The position numbers were made by a program, and so were the translations under genes. Under the pieces are notes generated by a model. It was not told the origin of the DNA, ran no database searches, and saw only the letters and a list, made by a program, of their open reading frames with translations. DNA of 64,000 nucleotides from Sinorhizobium kostiense (GTDB lineage Bacteria > Pseudomonadota > Alphaproteobacteria > Rhizobiales > Rhizobiaceae), in contig NZ_JAGILA010000006.1 in assembly GCF_017874595.1 (NCBI RefSeq), positions 310,001-374,000 of the forward strand, read 5' to 3'. This document shows positions 1 through 10,666 of this stretch, one piece after another (position 1 is the stretch's first letter; each line of letters begins with the position of its first letter).

Positions 1-904
1 CGAATTCGTGCGATTCGATGCGTTGGACGAGCTCGTCTTCGAAAGGGTCGACGCGTCCCGTCGCGCCGAAGGACCCGTCACGGATATGCCGGCCTGCCCG
101 CCCTGCGATCTGGGCGAGCTCCGCGGGGTTGAGATTGCGGTACTGATAACCGTCGAACTTGCGATCCTGCGCGAAGGCCACGTGATCAACGTCGAGATTG
201 AGCCCCATGCCGATTGCATCGGTCGCGACGAGATAGTCGACGTCACCTTCCTGATAAAGCGCCACCTGGGCATTGCGGGTGCGCGGCGAGAGCGCGCCCA
301 GCACGACGGCCGCCCCGCCCCGTTGCCGCCGGATGAGCTCGGCGATCGCATAGACCTCGTCGGCGGAAAACGCGACGATCGCCGAACGATTCGGCAGGCG
401 GGTGATCTTCCGGGTGCCGGCATAGAGGAGCTGCGACATGCGCGGCCGCTCGACCACGGTGATGCCGGGCAAGAGATGCTCGAGAATGGGCCGCATGGTC
501 GCCGCGCCGAGCAGAAGCGTCTCGCCTCGGCCACGCAAGTGCAGGATCCTGTCGGTGAAAATATGGCCCCGCTCCAGGTCGCCCGCGAGTTGCACTTCGT
601 CGATCGCAACGAAGGACGCCGTCGTCTCGCGCGGCATCGCCTCGACGGTGCAGACCGAATAGCGGGCGCGATGCGGCGCGATCTTCTCCTCGCCGGTGAT
701 CAGCGCGACATTGTGGTGACCGACTTTCTCGACCAAGCGCGTATAGACCTCGCGCGCGAGCAATCTTAGCGGCAGGCCGATGACGCCGCTGTCATGCGCG
801 ATCATGCGGTCGATTGCATAATGCGTCTTGCCTGTATTGGTGGGCCCGAGCACCGCGGTCACGCCGCGGCCGCTCAGGATCATGGATTGAAAGGACAAGG
901 TCAT
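1..904 (-). CDS. Suv3/MgpS-like DExH-box RNA helicase, N-terminal part (cut by left edge)
   Basis: Reading the minus strand from the ATG at 904 gives an open frame of about 301 residues with no stop before the window ends. Walker A GPTNTGKT is at residues 20-27, a DEVQ motif II at about 102-105, a DAIGMGLN block follows, and QIAGRAGR (motif VI) lies near 275. This order is typical of the Suv3-type superfamily 2 helicases annotated MgpS in rhizobia. They unwind RNA or RNA/DNA duplexes, and the cellular role in rhizobia is not settled. The C-terminal part is missing only because the window ends. An internal ATG (MILSG, residue 8) is a possible alternative start. Confidence 0.85.
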   Translation of the reverse strand, partial: MTLSFQSMILSGRGVTAVLGPTNTGKTHYAIDRMIAHDSGVIGLPLRLLAREVYTRLVEKVGHHNVALITGEEKIAPHRARYSVCTVEAMPRETTASFVAIDEVQLAGDLERGHIFTDRILHLRGRGETLLLGAATMRPILEHLLPGITVVERPRMSQLLYAGTRKITRLPNRSAIVAFSADEVYAIAELIRRQRGGAAVVLGALSPRTRNAQVALYQEGDVDYLVATDAIGMGLNLDVDHVAFAQDRKFDGYQYRNLNPAELAQIAGRAGRHIRDGSFGATGRVDPFEDELVQRIESHEF

Positions 905-1933
905 CGATCCCGGGCAGTCTCAACGAGCCGGTGGGCTTTCGCGTCCCGGCGGGAAACAGATGCCCACGCGCAGTGCCAAACGCAAGGGGCGTGAACGATT
1001 AAAAGCGACGGGCTGTCACGACCATATGTAGCGGCTGCATCTCGCGCGTCCATATTGACGTTTGGAACAGCCGCGGAACGAATCGGCGACGAATCGACGA
1101 CTCGCATCGATTCACTGTATGTTCACGGCTACATATAGACTGTGTTGGCCAGACTCGCACGAGATGCTGAATCCAGGTCGGCAATGCTCGTCTCGGCTAC
1201 CTTGACCGCATCTATCGTGCTTACCGGGTCGGGATTCGGCCCAAAGGATTCCGAATCCAAGACTCTGGAAAACATGGAAATTTTAACTCTGATTCGCAGC
1301 GAGTCTTAAAGAACCGGGGAATGAGAATCGTTGCCGCACCATTGCCAAAGAGGTTCGGCGCATGGGGAGAATCGCCGGCAATAGGGATTTTCCGAGTATG
1401 TTCGCCACAAGATATAGATGGCTCACTGTACCGAAGTGAGGTCGAAATCAGTTCCCCGCCCGACCATGCCTTGGCCCGATCAAGCACTGGAATGAGGGAG
1501 AGAGCCGTACAGATTGCGCCGACACGCCGCCCGAAGGCATCCGCGAAGGCTTCGTCCCGTGTCGATGCGAGGTCGTCGAAGATCGGCTGCTTGAACTGCG
1601 AGAGCGTCAGATCGCATCGCCTAGCATCGATGCGATTGCAATAGTGCATGCGGTCGTGTGTCCGGTTGTCAGGATTTCGCCGCCGAAAATATCCTGCGCG
1701 GCCGGCGCGATGAGCGCACTGGCCCCGAGCAGGATTCTCGATCGAAGATTTGCTTGAGCTTGCCGGCGACCAGCGCGGGATGGTTTTCCGCCCGCATCCC
1801 GCGCTGACTTTCTAGAATCGATCACGTTTATGATTTAGGTCGATCCGACCAAAATCCTCGTGATCTAAGCATGCTCCAGCGCCTGCTGGAGGGCGGAGAT
1901 GCAGCAATAGGTCCTCACCGCCCGCTTTCGCCA
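905..1933. other. Gene-poor stretch of about 1 kb between the helicase and phaB
   Basis: Several short overlapping frames exist here, the longest about 142 codons on the minus strand at 1221-1649. None shows a recognisable domain, a convincing ribosome binding site or a coherent protein-like composition, and frames on both strands overlap each other. It may hold decayed gene remnants. The only structured feature I see is the palindrome at 1820-1865. Confidence 0.5.
1820..1865. repeat. 46-bp imperfect palindrome downstream of phaB
   Basis: The ends GATCACG and CGTGATC are exact inverted copies, and the interior continues the dyad (GATTTAGGTCG against CCGACCAAAATC) with a few mismatches. It lies 68 bases beyond the phaB stop and could act as a transcript 3' structure. 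From memory, similar GATCACG-flanked palindromes recur between genes in Sinorhizobium genomes, so I class it as a dispersed repeat. Confidence 0.55.
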
Positions 1934-2659
1934 TCAGGTGAAGTACTGTCCGCCATTGGCCGAAATCGTCGAGCCGGTGATGAAGCCGGCGTCGTCGGAG
2001 GCGAGGAAAACGACGCAACGCGCCACTTCCTCCGGCTCGCCCAGGCGGCCGACGGGGATCTGCGGGATGATCCTTTCGTTGAGCACCTTTTCCGGCACGG
2101 CGCGCACCATTTCGGTACCGATATAGCCCGGGCAAATCGCATTGACGGTGATGCCCTTCGCCGCCCCCTCCTGGGCCAGCGCCTTGGTGAAGCCGAGATC
2201 GCCGGCCTTGGCGGCCGAATAGTTCGCCTGGCCCATCTGTCCCTTCTGGCCGTTGATCGAGGAGATGTTGACGATGCGGCCAAAGCCACGATCGCGCATG
2301 CCGGACCAGACCGGGTGGGTCATGTTGAAGAGCCCGGTCAGATTGGTGTTGATGACCTCTCCCCATTGCTCCGGCGTCATCTTGTGGAACATCGCGTCGC
2401 GGGTGATGCCGGCATTGTTGACAAGGATCTCCACGGGCCCGAGCTCGGCCTCCGCCTTGGCGATGCCATCGACGCAGGCCTGATAGTTGGAGACGTCCCA
2501 TTTGTAGACAGGAATGCCGGTTTCCTGTTTGAAGGCCTGGGCCTTTTCGTCATTGCCGGCGTAATTTGCGGCCACCTTGTAGCCAGCCGCCTTCAGCGCG
2601 ACGGAGATTGCAGCGCCGATACCGCGGGACCCGCCCGTAACCAATGCTACCCTGCTCAT
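1934..2659 (-). CDS. phaB: Acetoacetyl-CoA reductase (NADPH), PHB synthesis
   Basis: A 241-residue short-chain dehydrogenase. It carries the nucleotide-binding GGSRGIG at residues 9-15, NNAG at 81-84, and the catalytic Ser134, Tyr147 and Lys151 in the order NISS...YSAAK. It reduces acetoacetyl-CoA to (R)-3-hydroxybutyryl-CoA, the monomer for polyhydroxybutyrate. It lies 113 bases downstream of phaA on the same strand and is very likely co-transcribed with it. The upstream sequence GAGGCGAAC places a Shine-Dalgarno just before the ATG. The PHB synthase phaC is not in this window. Confidence 0.96.
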   Translation of the reverse strand: MSRVALVTGGSRGIGAAISVALKAAGYKVAANYAGNDEKAQAFKQETGIPVYKWDVSNYQACVDGIAKAEAELGPVEILVNNAGITRDAMFHKMTPEQWGEVINTNLTGLFNMTHPVWSGMRDRGFGRIVNISSINGQKGQMGQANYSAAKAGDLGFTKALAQEGAAKGITVNAICPGYIGTEMVRAVPEKVLNERIIPQIPVGRLGEPEEVARCVVFLASDDAGFITGSTISANGGQYFT

Positions 2660-2772
2660 GTTCGCCTCCCGTTCGGTTGATTGTAATTCGCGAAAGTTTG
2701 CTCATGCGGCCCGGGAGCCCGGGCCACAAGCACTCGATTCCATTCGATGCAAGCACGCATGGCGGCTGCCGG

Positions 2773-3954
2773 TTACATGCGCTCCACGCACATGGCGACG
2801 CCCATGCCACCGCCGATGCAAAGCGTGGCGAGGCCCTTGGAGACGCCGCGCCTCTTCATCTCGAAGAGCAGCGTGTTGAGGACGCGCGCGCCGGAGGCGC
2901 CGATCGGGTGGCCGATCGCGATCGCGCCGCCATTGACGTTGACGATCGACGGGTCCCAACCGAGATCCTTGTTGACCGCGCAGGCCTGCGCCGCGAAGGC
3001 TTCGTTGGCTTCGACGAGTTCCACGTCGCCGACGGACCAGCCTGCCTTTTCGAGCGCCTTGCGGGAGGCGGGGATCGGGCCGGTGCCCATGATCTGCGGG
3101 TCGACGCCGGCCGTCGCCCATGAGACGATGCGGGCGAGCGGCTGAATGCCGCGCCGCCCTGCCTCGGTCTCGGTCATCAGAAGCGTCGCGGCGGCGCCGT
3201 CATTGATGCCCGAGGCATTGCCGGCGGTCACCGTTCCCTCCTTGTCGAAGGCCGGGCGCAGCTTCGCCATCGACTCGAGGGTGGCGCCGTGGCGGATATA
3301 TTCGTCCTGATCGACGGTCACGTCGCCTTTGCGCGTCTTGACGATGAAGGGCACGATTTCGTCGGCGAACCGGCCGGCCTTCTGAGCAGCTTCCGCCTTG
3401 TTCTGCGAGCGGAGCGCGAATTCGTCCTGCTCCTCGCGGGTCAGCTGCCACTTGCGCGCGACGTTCTCGGCGGTGGTGCCCATGTGGTAGCCATAGAAGG
3501 CGTCCGTCAGGCCGTCCTTGATCATCGTGTCGATCATCTTGTAGTCGCCCATCTTCACGCCGCCGCGAAGGTGGGCGCAATGCGGCGCCATCGACATCGA
3601 CTCCATGCCGCCGGCGACGATGATATTCGCATCACCGGTTGCGATCTGCTGCATGCCGAGCGCGACGGCGCGCAGCCCCGATCCGCAAAGCTGGTTCATG
3701 CCCCATGCGGTCTTTTCCTGCGGGATACCGGCCTTGATTGCCGCCTGGCGGGCCGGGTTCTGACCTTCTCCTGCCGGCAGCACCTGGCCGAGAATCACCT
3801 CGTCCACCTCACCCGCCTCCACCCCGGCGCGCTCGAGCACCGCCTTGATGGCGGTTGCGCCCAGCTCATGCGCAGGCGTGCTGGCGAAGGCACCGTTGAA
3901 AGACCCGACGGCGGTACGGGCGGCACTGGCGATCACGATGGAGGGATTGCTCAT
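2773..3954 (-). CDS. phaA: Acetyl-CoA C-acetyltransferase (beta-ketothiolase)
   Basis: A 393-residue thiolase that condenses two acetyl-CoA into acetoacetyl-CoA, the first step of PHB synthesis. The catalytic residues are in place: Cys90 in NQLCGSG, His349 in IGHPIGASG and Cys379 in LCIGGGMG. The frame is open upstream to 4017, but I start at 3954 ([10 protein letters not shown]) because AGAGGAAA sits at the right distance and thiolases begin this way. It is followed by phaB on the same strand and is divergent from phaR across about 220 bases, a layout that fits control by PhaR. Confidence 0.96.
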   Translation of the reverse strand: MSNPSIVIASAARTAVGSFNGAFASTPAHELGATAIKAVLERAGVEAGEVDEVILGQVLPAGEGQNPARQAAIKAGIPQEKTAWGMNQLCGSGLRAVALGMQQIATGDANIIVAGGMESMSMAPHCAHLRGGVKMGDYKMIDTMIKDGLTDAFYGYHMGTTAENVARKWQLTREEQDEFALRSQNKAEAAQKAGRFADEIVPFIVKTRKGDVTVDQDEYIRHGATLESMAKLRPAFDKEGTVTAGNASGINDGAAATLLMTETEAGRRGIQPLARIVSWATAGVDPQIMGTGPIPASRKALEKAGWSVGDVELVEANEAFAAQACAVNKDLGWDPSIVNVNGGAIAIGHPIGASGARVLNTLLFEMKRRGVSKGLATLCIGGGMGVAMCVERM

Positions 3955-4178
3955 CAGACGTTTCCTCTTCTTGCTTGGCCTCGTGGCCACACTGGCAAAG
4001 GCAGGAGCCCGAGTCAAACGCCATGATGACGCGCTACAAAAGCTTCACGCTCGGCCCAATTCATCATATTTTTGCACCCGCGTCGCCGCATCGCACAAAG
4101 AGATTGTCAGCGGCGCGCTTTTGCGGATACTCTGAAAAACACAATAAAGACGGGACCATGGGTGAGAGGAGACCCCTG

Positions 4179-4757
4179 ATGGCGAAGAGCGAAGGCCAGA
4201 TCGTTATCAAGAAATATGCGAACCGGCGCCTCTACAACACCGGGACGAGCACCTATGTGACCTTGGACGACCTGGCCGTCATGGTGAAGCGGGGGGAAGA
4301 CTTCGTCGTACAGGACGCCAAGTCCGGCGAGGACATCACCCATTCCGTACTGACGCAAATAATCTTCGAACAGGAGTCGAAGACCGGGAACACGCTTTTG
4401 CCGATTTCCTTCCTTCGGCAACTGATTTCCTTCTATGGCGACCAGATGCAGATGGTGGTGCCGAGCTACCTTGAACATTCGATGCAGGCCTTCACCGATC
4501 AGCAGGCGCAAATGCGCGAGCAGATCAACAAGGCCTTCGGCGACACGCCGCTTGGCAAGAACCTGCAGGTGCCGCTGCAACTGGTCGAGGAGCAGGTCCG
4601 GCGAAACACCGAAATGTTCCACCAGGCGATGCAGATGTTCTCGCCCTTCATGGCCGCTCCTCCGGCCAAGGATACGAAGAAGCCTGAGGCCAAGGACATC
4701 GACGAACTCAAGGAGCAGCTGCGCGCACTCCAGACGAAGCTGGATAATCTGGGCTAG
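4179..4757 (+). CDS. phaR: PHB synthesis repressor PhaR (AniA)
   Basis: A 192-residue protein with the PHB/PHA accumulation regulator DNA-binding domain at the N-terminus (about residues 5-65, with KKYANRRLYNT). The PHB-accumulation domain with SFLRQLISFYGDQMQ follows, then a charged, probably coiled C-terminus (DELKEQLRALQTKLD). Family members bind both PHB and promoters of phasin and carbon-flow genes. I chose the ATG at 4179 because GAGAGGAG precedes it; an ATG seven codons upstream (MGERRPL) is possible. Its divergence from phaAB supports the assignment. Confidence 0.93.
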   Translation: MAKSEGQIVIKKYANRRLYNTGTSTYVTLDDLAVMVKRGEDFVVQDAKSGEDITHSVLTQIIFEQESKTGNTLLPISFLRQLISFYGDQMQMVVPSYLEHSMQAFTDQQAQMREQINKAFGDTPLGKNLQVPLQLVEEQVRRNTEMFHQAMQMFSPFMAAPPAKDTKKPEAKDIDELKEQLRALQTKLDNLG

Positions 4758-4972
4758 CTGGAAATTCCCCTCCCCAACCCGTCCGCGCGGGGAGGAGGAG
4801 CACTTCGCCTCTGCGACACACACTGTCTCAAGTCATCGAAGCTTGTCCAGCCGTCCTGCGCCCACTAGCGAGTCGACGCTGCTGGCAACCGACTACTCAG
4901 CCGTCCGCGGCAGCTTGCGCTTGTGAGGACAGAAGGGGAGCGGTTGAGCACGGTTTCGACGGCCTACGGCCG

Positions 4973-5000
4973 CTCGCGTCAAAGAACTCGCGTCAAAGAA
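4973..5000. repeat. Exact 14-bp tandem duplication
   Basis: The unit CTCGCGTCAAAGAA occurs twice head to tail (4973-4986 and 4987-5000), directly beside the rpmF terminator hairpin. It extends the A-rich (T-rich on the transcript strand) flank of that terminator and looks like a recent slippage product. Confidence 0.75.
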
Positions 5001-5001
5001 A

Positions 5002-5024
5002 AAGGGCCGGCAATGCCGGCCCTT
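5002..5024 (-). terminator. Rho-independent terminator of rpmF
   Basis: A perfect 10-bp stem AAGGGCCGGC / GCCGGCCCTT with a 3-base loop, followed on the minus strand by TTTCTTTG. It lies 27 bases after the rpmF stop. Confidence 0.85.
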
Positions 5025-5050
5025 CGAACTCCATCCGAAATGGACAACGC

Positions 5051-5236
5051 TTATGCGTTTTCCTTCGGCGTCAGAACCTGACGACCGCGATACATGCCGG
5101 TCTTCAGGTCGATGTGGTGAGGACGGCGCAGTTCGCCGGAGTTCTTGTCTTCGATGTAGGTCGGAGCCTTGAGGGCGTCAGCGGAACGGCGCATGCCACG
5201 CTTGGACGGGCTCGTTTTTCTTTTCGGTACAGCCAT
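5051..5236 (-). CDS. rpmF: 50S ribosomal protein L32
   Basis: A 61-residue basic protein beginning [20 protein letters not shown], the standard bL32 N-terminus, and ending in the GMYRGRQVL region. It is part of the large ribosomal subunit. The frame extends four codons further upstream (MENE), but the family start is MAVPK and GTGGAGAAT precedes it as ribosome binding site. It is a single-gene unit with its own terminator. No zinc-binding cysteine pairs are present, so this is the zinc-independent form. Confidence 0.97.
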   Translation of the reverse strand: MAVPKRKTSPSKRGMRRSADALKAPTYIEDKNSGELRRPHHIDLKTGMYRGRQVLTPKENA

Positions 5237-5413
5237 TTCATTCTCCACTTATCGGGCAAAACACTGTTCAGCAGCCGAAAATGGCCGGGTCAAACAGATG
5301 TCGATCTCGGAAATTTCGCGCGCTTATACATGGACGACCGCCGTTTGACCAGACCCCGCACGCAAATTTTCGAGTCTAGCGGGAGGGCAGTCTCGGTCGA
5401 GACTTGAAGAGCA

Positions 5414-6061
5414 TCAAGCCTCGTCCTCCGGAACGATCCAGGGTTCTGCCTTCGCTGCCTCTTCCCACTTCCTGTAGGCCGGATGCGCCTTCACCGCCTC
5501 CATATAGGCGAGCGTCGCCGGATCGTTCACGAGTTCGTAGACGTCGAAACGGTTTACGACCGGGGCGAACATCGCGTCGGCGGCGGTGAAGCGGCCAAAC
5601 AGGAACGGACCGCCGGAGCTCGCGATCGCCTCGCGCCAGATCGTTTCGATCCGCGCCACGTCGGCCGCCACGCCTTCGGCAAGTGCGATGGCTTTGCGCG
5701 GCCGGCGGATGTTCATCGGGCAGGCGCCACGCAGTGCCCGGAAGCCGGAGAGCATCTCCATCGAATAGGATCGCGCCCGGGCGCGATCCTCGCGGTTTTT
5801 CGGCCAGAGGCCCGCATCAGGATAGAGCTCCGCCACATATTCGATGATTGCGAGCGACTCCCAGACCCGCACGTCGCCATGGTGCAGAACCGGCACGCGT
5901 CCCGTCGGCGAGATTTCGCGGAAGCGCGGATTTCCCGCGGCAAAGTCGAAGGGGATCACCACGTCCTCGAAAGGAATTCCGCAAGCCTCGAGCGCCAGCC
6001 AGGGCCGCAGCGACCAGGAGGAATAGTTCTTGTTGCCGACATAGAGCACGAGCTCGGCCAT
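5414..6061 (-). CDS. Glutathione S-transferase family protein
   Basis: A 215-residue protein with an N-terminal thioredoxin-like GST domain (LYVGNKNYSSWSLRPWLAL, then the cis-proline loop GRVPVLHHG and ESLAIIEYVAE). An all-helical C-terminal domain with the conserved FLFGRFTAADAMFAPV motif follows. The likely role is glutathione conjugation or reduction of an unknown substrate. The start at 6061 (MAELVLYVG) is supported by GGAGA seven bases upstream; the longer frame from 6124 has no family support. No neighbour indicates a pathway. Confidence 0.88.
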   Translation of the reverse strand: MAELVLYVGNKNYSSWSLRPWLALEACGIPFEDVVIPFDFAAGNPRFREISPTGRVPVLHHGDVRVWESLAIIEYVAELYPDAGLWPKNREDRARARSYSMEMLSGFRALRGACPMNIRRPRKAIALAEGVAADVARIETIWREAIASSGGPFLFGRFTAADAMFAPVVNRFDVYELVNDPATLAYMEAVKAHPAYRKWEEAAKAEPWIVPEDEA

Positions 6062-6139
6062 GATGCTGTCTCCGTTCATTGTTTTCGGCAAACAGCCTTG
6101 CCACACCAGCGGCCGCAGGACCAATGAATTGCCTTCATC

Positions 6140-6838
6140 TCAATCATAAAGGCACGTGATATAGTCGCGCGACCGGCTGGCGCGGCGTTCGATCACAGAG
6201 GCAAGACGCTTCAGGCCTCGACCGGGCTTGCCGGCATTGCGGTCGATCGGATTGGGCAGGGAAACGGCCAGCAGCGCGGCCTGCCGTCGCGAAAGCTTGG
6301 CCGCCGATACGCCGAAGTGATGGCGCGCGGCGGCCTCGACACCATAGATCCCGTCGCCCCATTCGGCGACATTGAGATAGATTTCCATCATACGCCGCTT
6401 GCTCCAAACGAAGTCGGCGGCGATCGCCAGCGGCACTTCCATCCCCTTGCGGACGAAGGAGCGACCGTTCCAGAGATAGAGATTCTTGACGGTCTGCATC
6501 GGGATGGTGCTGGCGCCACGCGTCTGCCCGCCGTCGAGCGCCTCCTCGACGACGCTCTGCATTTGCACCCAGTCGACCCCGCCATGCGAGCAGAACCGGC
6601 CGTCCTCGGACATCATCACCGATTGCACGAGCACCGGAGCAATGTCGTCGAACTCCACCCATTGCCGGTCATAGCCGCGCAGGAGCACCAGGTCGCGCAG
6701 CATCAGGGTCGACACCGGATGAATGAAATCGATGAGATAGAGGATGATGAGCAGATAGGGCAGCAGCAAGAGGGAAAGGCCGAGAAGGAGCAGGCGCCGC
6801 CAGCCACGGCGCAGGGCAGATCCTCGGCCGGCAGACAT
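6140..6838 (-). CDS. mtgA: Monofunctional peptidoglycan transglycosylase (GT51)
   Basis: About 232 residues. A single membrane helix near the N-terminus ([20 protein letters not shown]) is followed by a periplasmic GT51 domain. Characteristic motifs are [13 protein letters not shown] (catalytic Glu), [14 protein letters not shown] and [19 protein letters not shown]. It polymerises lipid II into glycan strands without a transpeptidase domain. I prefer the ATG at 6838 because GAGGAGGG lies directly upstream. An ATG at 6901 (MKRGADSQ) also has a plausible AAGG site and would add 21 residues. Confidence 0.92.
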   Translation of the reverse strand: MSAGRGSALRRGWRRLLLLGLSLLLLPYLLIILYLIDFIHPVSTLMLRDLVLLRGYDRQWVEFDDIAPVLVQSVMMSEDGRFCSHGGVDWVQMQSVVEEALDGGQTRGASTIPMQTVKNLYLWNGRSFVRKGMEVPLAIAADFVWSKRRMMEIYLNVAEWGDGIYGVEAAARHHFGVSAAKLSRRQAALLAVSLPNPIDRNAGKPGRGLKRLASVIERRASRSRDYITCLYD

Positions 6839-7038
6839 CTCGCCCTCCTCGCGCTCTTCCGAAATGATGTCCACGGCCTGACTGTCCGCCCCTCTCTTCA
6901 TGCCCGCCTTCTTATTGCACGGAGGCCGAGAGTTGAACGGCCTTTCTCACAAAAGACAAGGGTTGGATGCACTCATCCCCGGCGAATGCGATGCGAAAGT
7001 CCGTTGAAAGCCGCCCCGGCCCGTGCCAAAGAGCCTTC

Positions 7039-7953
7039 ATGAGCTACGAGACATCATCCTTTGCGGAACGGCTGAAAGCCGATGCGCTTGCGGTCGAGAC
7101 CTTGCTTTCGACGCTTCTTGATCCTGATCCATTTCCGGACGAGATCGCCCGCCCGGGGACCCTTATCAGCGCCATGCGTCACGGCGTGCTCAATGGCGGC
7201 AAGCGGCTGCGCCCGTTTCTCGTGGCCGAAAGCACCGCGCTCTTCGGCGGCGACATGGACGCCGCCCTGCGGATCGGCGCAGCGCTCGAATGCGTGCATT
7301 GCTATTCGCTTGTCCATGACGACCTGCCGGCGATGGACAATGACGAGCTGCGCCGGGGACAGCCGACGGTCCACGTCGCCTTTGACGAGGCGACCGCGAT
7401 CCTCGCGGGCGATAGTTTGTTGACCTTTGCCTTCGACATCATCGCCGCACCGGAAACGCCGCTTTCCGACCGGCAGAAGACAGCGCTCGTGCTGGCGCTT
7501 GCGCGCGCCTCGGGCCACGGCGGCATGGCCGGCGGCCAGGCGCTCGACCTCGCCGCCGAGAGAGAAGCCCCGGACGAGGCGGGCATCGTCACCCTTCAGG
7601 CGATGAAAACCGGCGCCCTCATCCGCTTCGGCTGCGAGGCCGGCGCGATCATCGCCGATGCCGGCGCCGACGATCGGCAGCGGCTGCGCTCCTTCGGTGA
7701 GAAGATCGGCCTTGCCTTCCAGCTCGCCGACGACCTGCTCGACGTTACGGCCGACGTTGAAGTCATGGGAAAGGCGACCGGCAAGGACGCCGCCCGCGGC
7801 AAGGGCACGCTCGTCGCCCTCCATGGCCAAAAATGGGCTGAACACGAGCTTCAAAGATTGGTGGTCGAAGCGGAGGAGTTGCTGGCGGCTTACGGCAGCC
7901 GTTCGGCCGTCCTCGTCGAGACCGCCCGCTTCATCGCCAAACGCAGGAACTAG
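7039..7953 (+). CDS. ispA: Polyprenyl (farnesyl/geranylgeranyl) diphosphate synthase
   Basis: A 304-residue trans-isoprenyl diphosphate synthase. The first aspartate-rich motif DDLPAMD is at residues 94-100, preceded by GGKRLRPFL. The second, DDLLD, is in FQLADDLLDVTADVE, and MKTGALI sits between them. It condenses IPP with allylic diphosphates for quinones and undecaprenyl precursors. The short first motif fits the farnesyl synthase type, though chain length cannot be proved from sequence. The start at 7039 (MSYETSS) has only a weak AAAGAG upstream, but the longer frame from 6967 is not protein-like. hisC follows 12 bases later. Confidence 0.9.
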   Translation: MSYETSSFAERLKADALAVETLLSTLLDPDPFPDEIARPGTLISAMRHGVLNGGKRLRPFLVAESTALFGGDMDAALRIGAALECVHCYSLVHDDLPAMDNDELRRGQPTVHVAFDEATAILAGDSLLTFAFDIIAAPETPLSDRQKTALVLALARASGHGGMAGGQALDLAAEREAPDEAGIVTLQAMKTGALIRFGCEAGAIIADAGADDRQRLRSFGEKIGLAFQLADDLLDVTADVEVMGKATGKDAARGKGTLVALHGQKWAEHELQRLVVEAEELLAAYGSRSAVLVETARFIAKRRN

Positions 7954-7965
7954 GACCTGTAGCCC

Positions 7966-9021
7966 ATGAGCAAATACTGGTCGCCGATCGTATCGAGGCT
8001 GAAGCCCTATGTTCCGGGTGAACAGCCACGCATGGCAAATCTCGTCAAGCTCAATACGAATGAGAGCCCCTACGGCCCTTCGCAAAGCGCGCTCGAGGCC
8101 ATCCGAATGGCGGCGGGCGCCGATCTCCGTCTCTATCCGGATCCGCTCGCGCTGGGCTTGAGGCAGTCGATCGCCGAGCGACACGGCGTAATGGCGGAGG
8201 AGGTTTTCGTCGGCAACGGCTCGGACGAGGTCCTGGCCCATGCCTTCGCCGCGCTTTTGAAACATGACCAACCGCTGCTCTATCCGGATATTTCCTACAG
8301 CTTCTATCCGACCTATGCAGGCCTCTTCGGCATCGACGCGGTCGAGGTGCCGCTCAACGATGCCTTCCGCATCGACATCGCCGACTATCGTCGCCCCTCG
8401 GGCGCGATCATCCTGCCGAACCCCAATGCGCCCACCGGCATTGGCCTGCCGCTCGCCGAGATCGAGAGACTGGTGGCGGAGCACCCGGAGCAGCCCGTCG
8501 TAATCGACGAAGCCTATATCGATTTCGGCGGCGAATCGGCGATCCCGCTCGTGCCGAAATACGCGAACCTGCTTGTCGTGCAGACCTTTTCGAAATCACG
8601 GGCGCTCGCCGGCCTGCGCGTCGGCTTCGCCATCGGCCAGCGGCCGCTGATCGAGGCGCTTGAACGCGTCAAGGACAGCTTCAACTCCTACCCGCTGGGG
8701 CGCGCCGCCCAGGCCGGTGCGACCGCCGCAATCAAGGATGAGGCCTGGTTCGAGGAAACGCGCGCCAGAATCATCGCCACCCGGGCGGAACTTACCCGGG
8801 AGCTGGAAAAGCGCGGCTTCGAGGTCCTGCCTTCGCTGGCAAACTTCGTCTTCGCCCGCCACCCGGGCCATCCCGGCCAAACGCTCGCCGCGAAGCTGCG
8901 CGAGCGCGCCGTGATCGTCCGCCATTTCGCCAAGCCGAGGATCGAGGATTTCCTGCGCATCACCATCGGCACGAATGAGGAATGCGGCAGGCTGATCGCG
9001 GCGCTTGACGAAATTCTTTGA
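7966..9021 (+). CDS. hisC: Histidinol-phosphate aminotransferase family (HisC)
   Basis: A 351-residue fold-type I PLP aminotransferase. Markers are [15 protein letters not shown] at the N-terminus, NPNAPTG at about 152-158, DEAYIDF (PLP-ring aspartate) at about 181-187 and the Schiff-base Lys210 in [11 protein letters not shown]. The HisC family converts imidazole-acetol phosphate and glutamate to histidinol phosphate. Rhizobia usually carry several HisC paralogues and no other his gene is near, so an aromatic or other aminotransferase role is possible. It is close behind the prenyl synthase, probably one transcript. Confidence 0.85.
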   Translation: MSKYWSPIVSRLKPYVPGEQPRMANLVKLNTNESPYGPSQSALEAIRMAAGADLRLYPDPLALGLRQSIAERHGVMAEEVFVGNGSDEVLAHAFAALLKHDQPLLYPDISYSFYPTYAGLFGIDAVEVPLNDAFRIDIADYRRPSGAIILPNPNAPTGIGLPLAEIERLVAEHPEQPVVIDEAYIDFGGESAIPLVPKYANLLVVQTFSKSRALAGLRVGFAIGQRPLIEALERVKDSFNSYPLGRAAQAGATAAIKDEAWFEETRARIIATRAELTRELEKRGFEVLPSLANFVFARHPGHPGQTLAAKLRERAVIVRHFAKPRIEDFLRITIGTNEECGRLIAALDEIL

Positions 9022-9073
9022 AGGCGCGCGACAAACTCAGCTCTCGAACAAGGGCGAGAGATTTTCGTGACAA

Positions 9074-9215
9074 ACCCCCCAACCCCGCCCCACAAGGGGA
9101 GGGGCTAGACCCGCTGCACCTCTCCACTTCGTTCTCACCGTCGCGACGGAATCGGCGAAGGGCAGGCGATTGCCGCGAGCGCCTGTCCCTCCCCCTTGTG
9201 GGGAGGGGAGGGGTT
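9074..9215. repeat. Long GC-rich inverted-repeat element between hisC and ispG
   Basis: The left arm (CCCCGCCCCACAAGGGGAGG) and the right arm at about 9188-9215 (CTTGTGGGGAGGGG) are near-perfect inverted copies separated by about 85 bases. It sits between the convergent hisC and ispG and could serve both as a 3' structure. It resembles the Rhizobium-specific intergenic mosaic elements in form; that family assignment is inference. Confidence 0.65.
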
Positions 9216-9258
9216 CGCCTTAGTTGGAAGGGGACGTAACAGGTCTTCGCATTGAGCC

Positions 9259-10512
<1,254 letters not shown>

Positions 10513-10666
10513 GGACGCCTCTTCTTGGTTTTTGCGCAATCCGGACGAAAACCAGCTTCAATTTTCCTGAAAGTGCTCTGAATCCGGCTTTCGCCTTTCA
10601 GGTGGCGAAGGAAAGCATGCTTGTCAACGCCACATCACGCGCTGACGGCGAATTGATGGCACGCCG

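Noticed and set aside
1221..1649. 142-codon minus-strand frame in the gene-poor region
   Set aside because: No recognisable family, overlapped by a plus-strand frame of similar length; kept only as part of the unassigned stretch.
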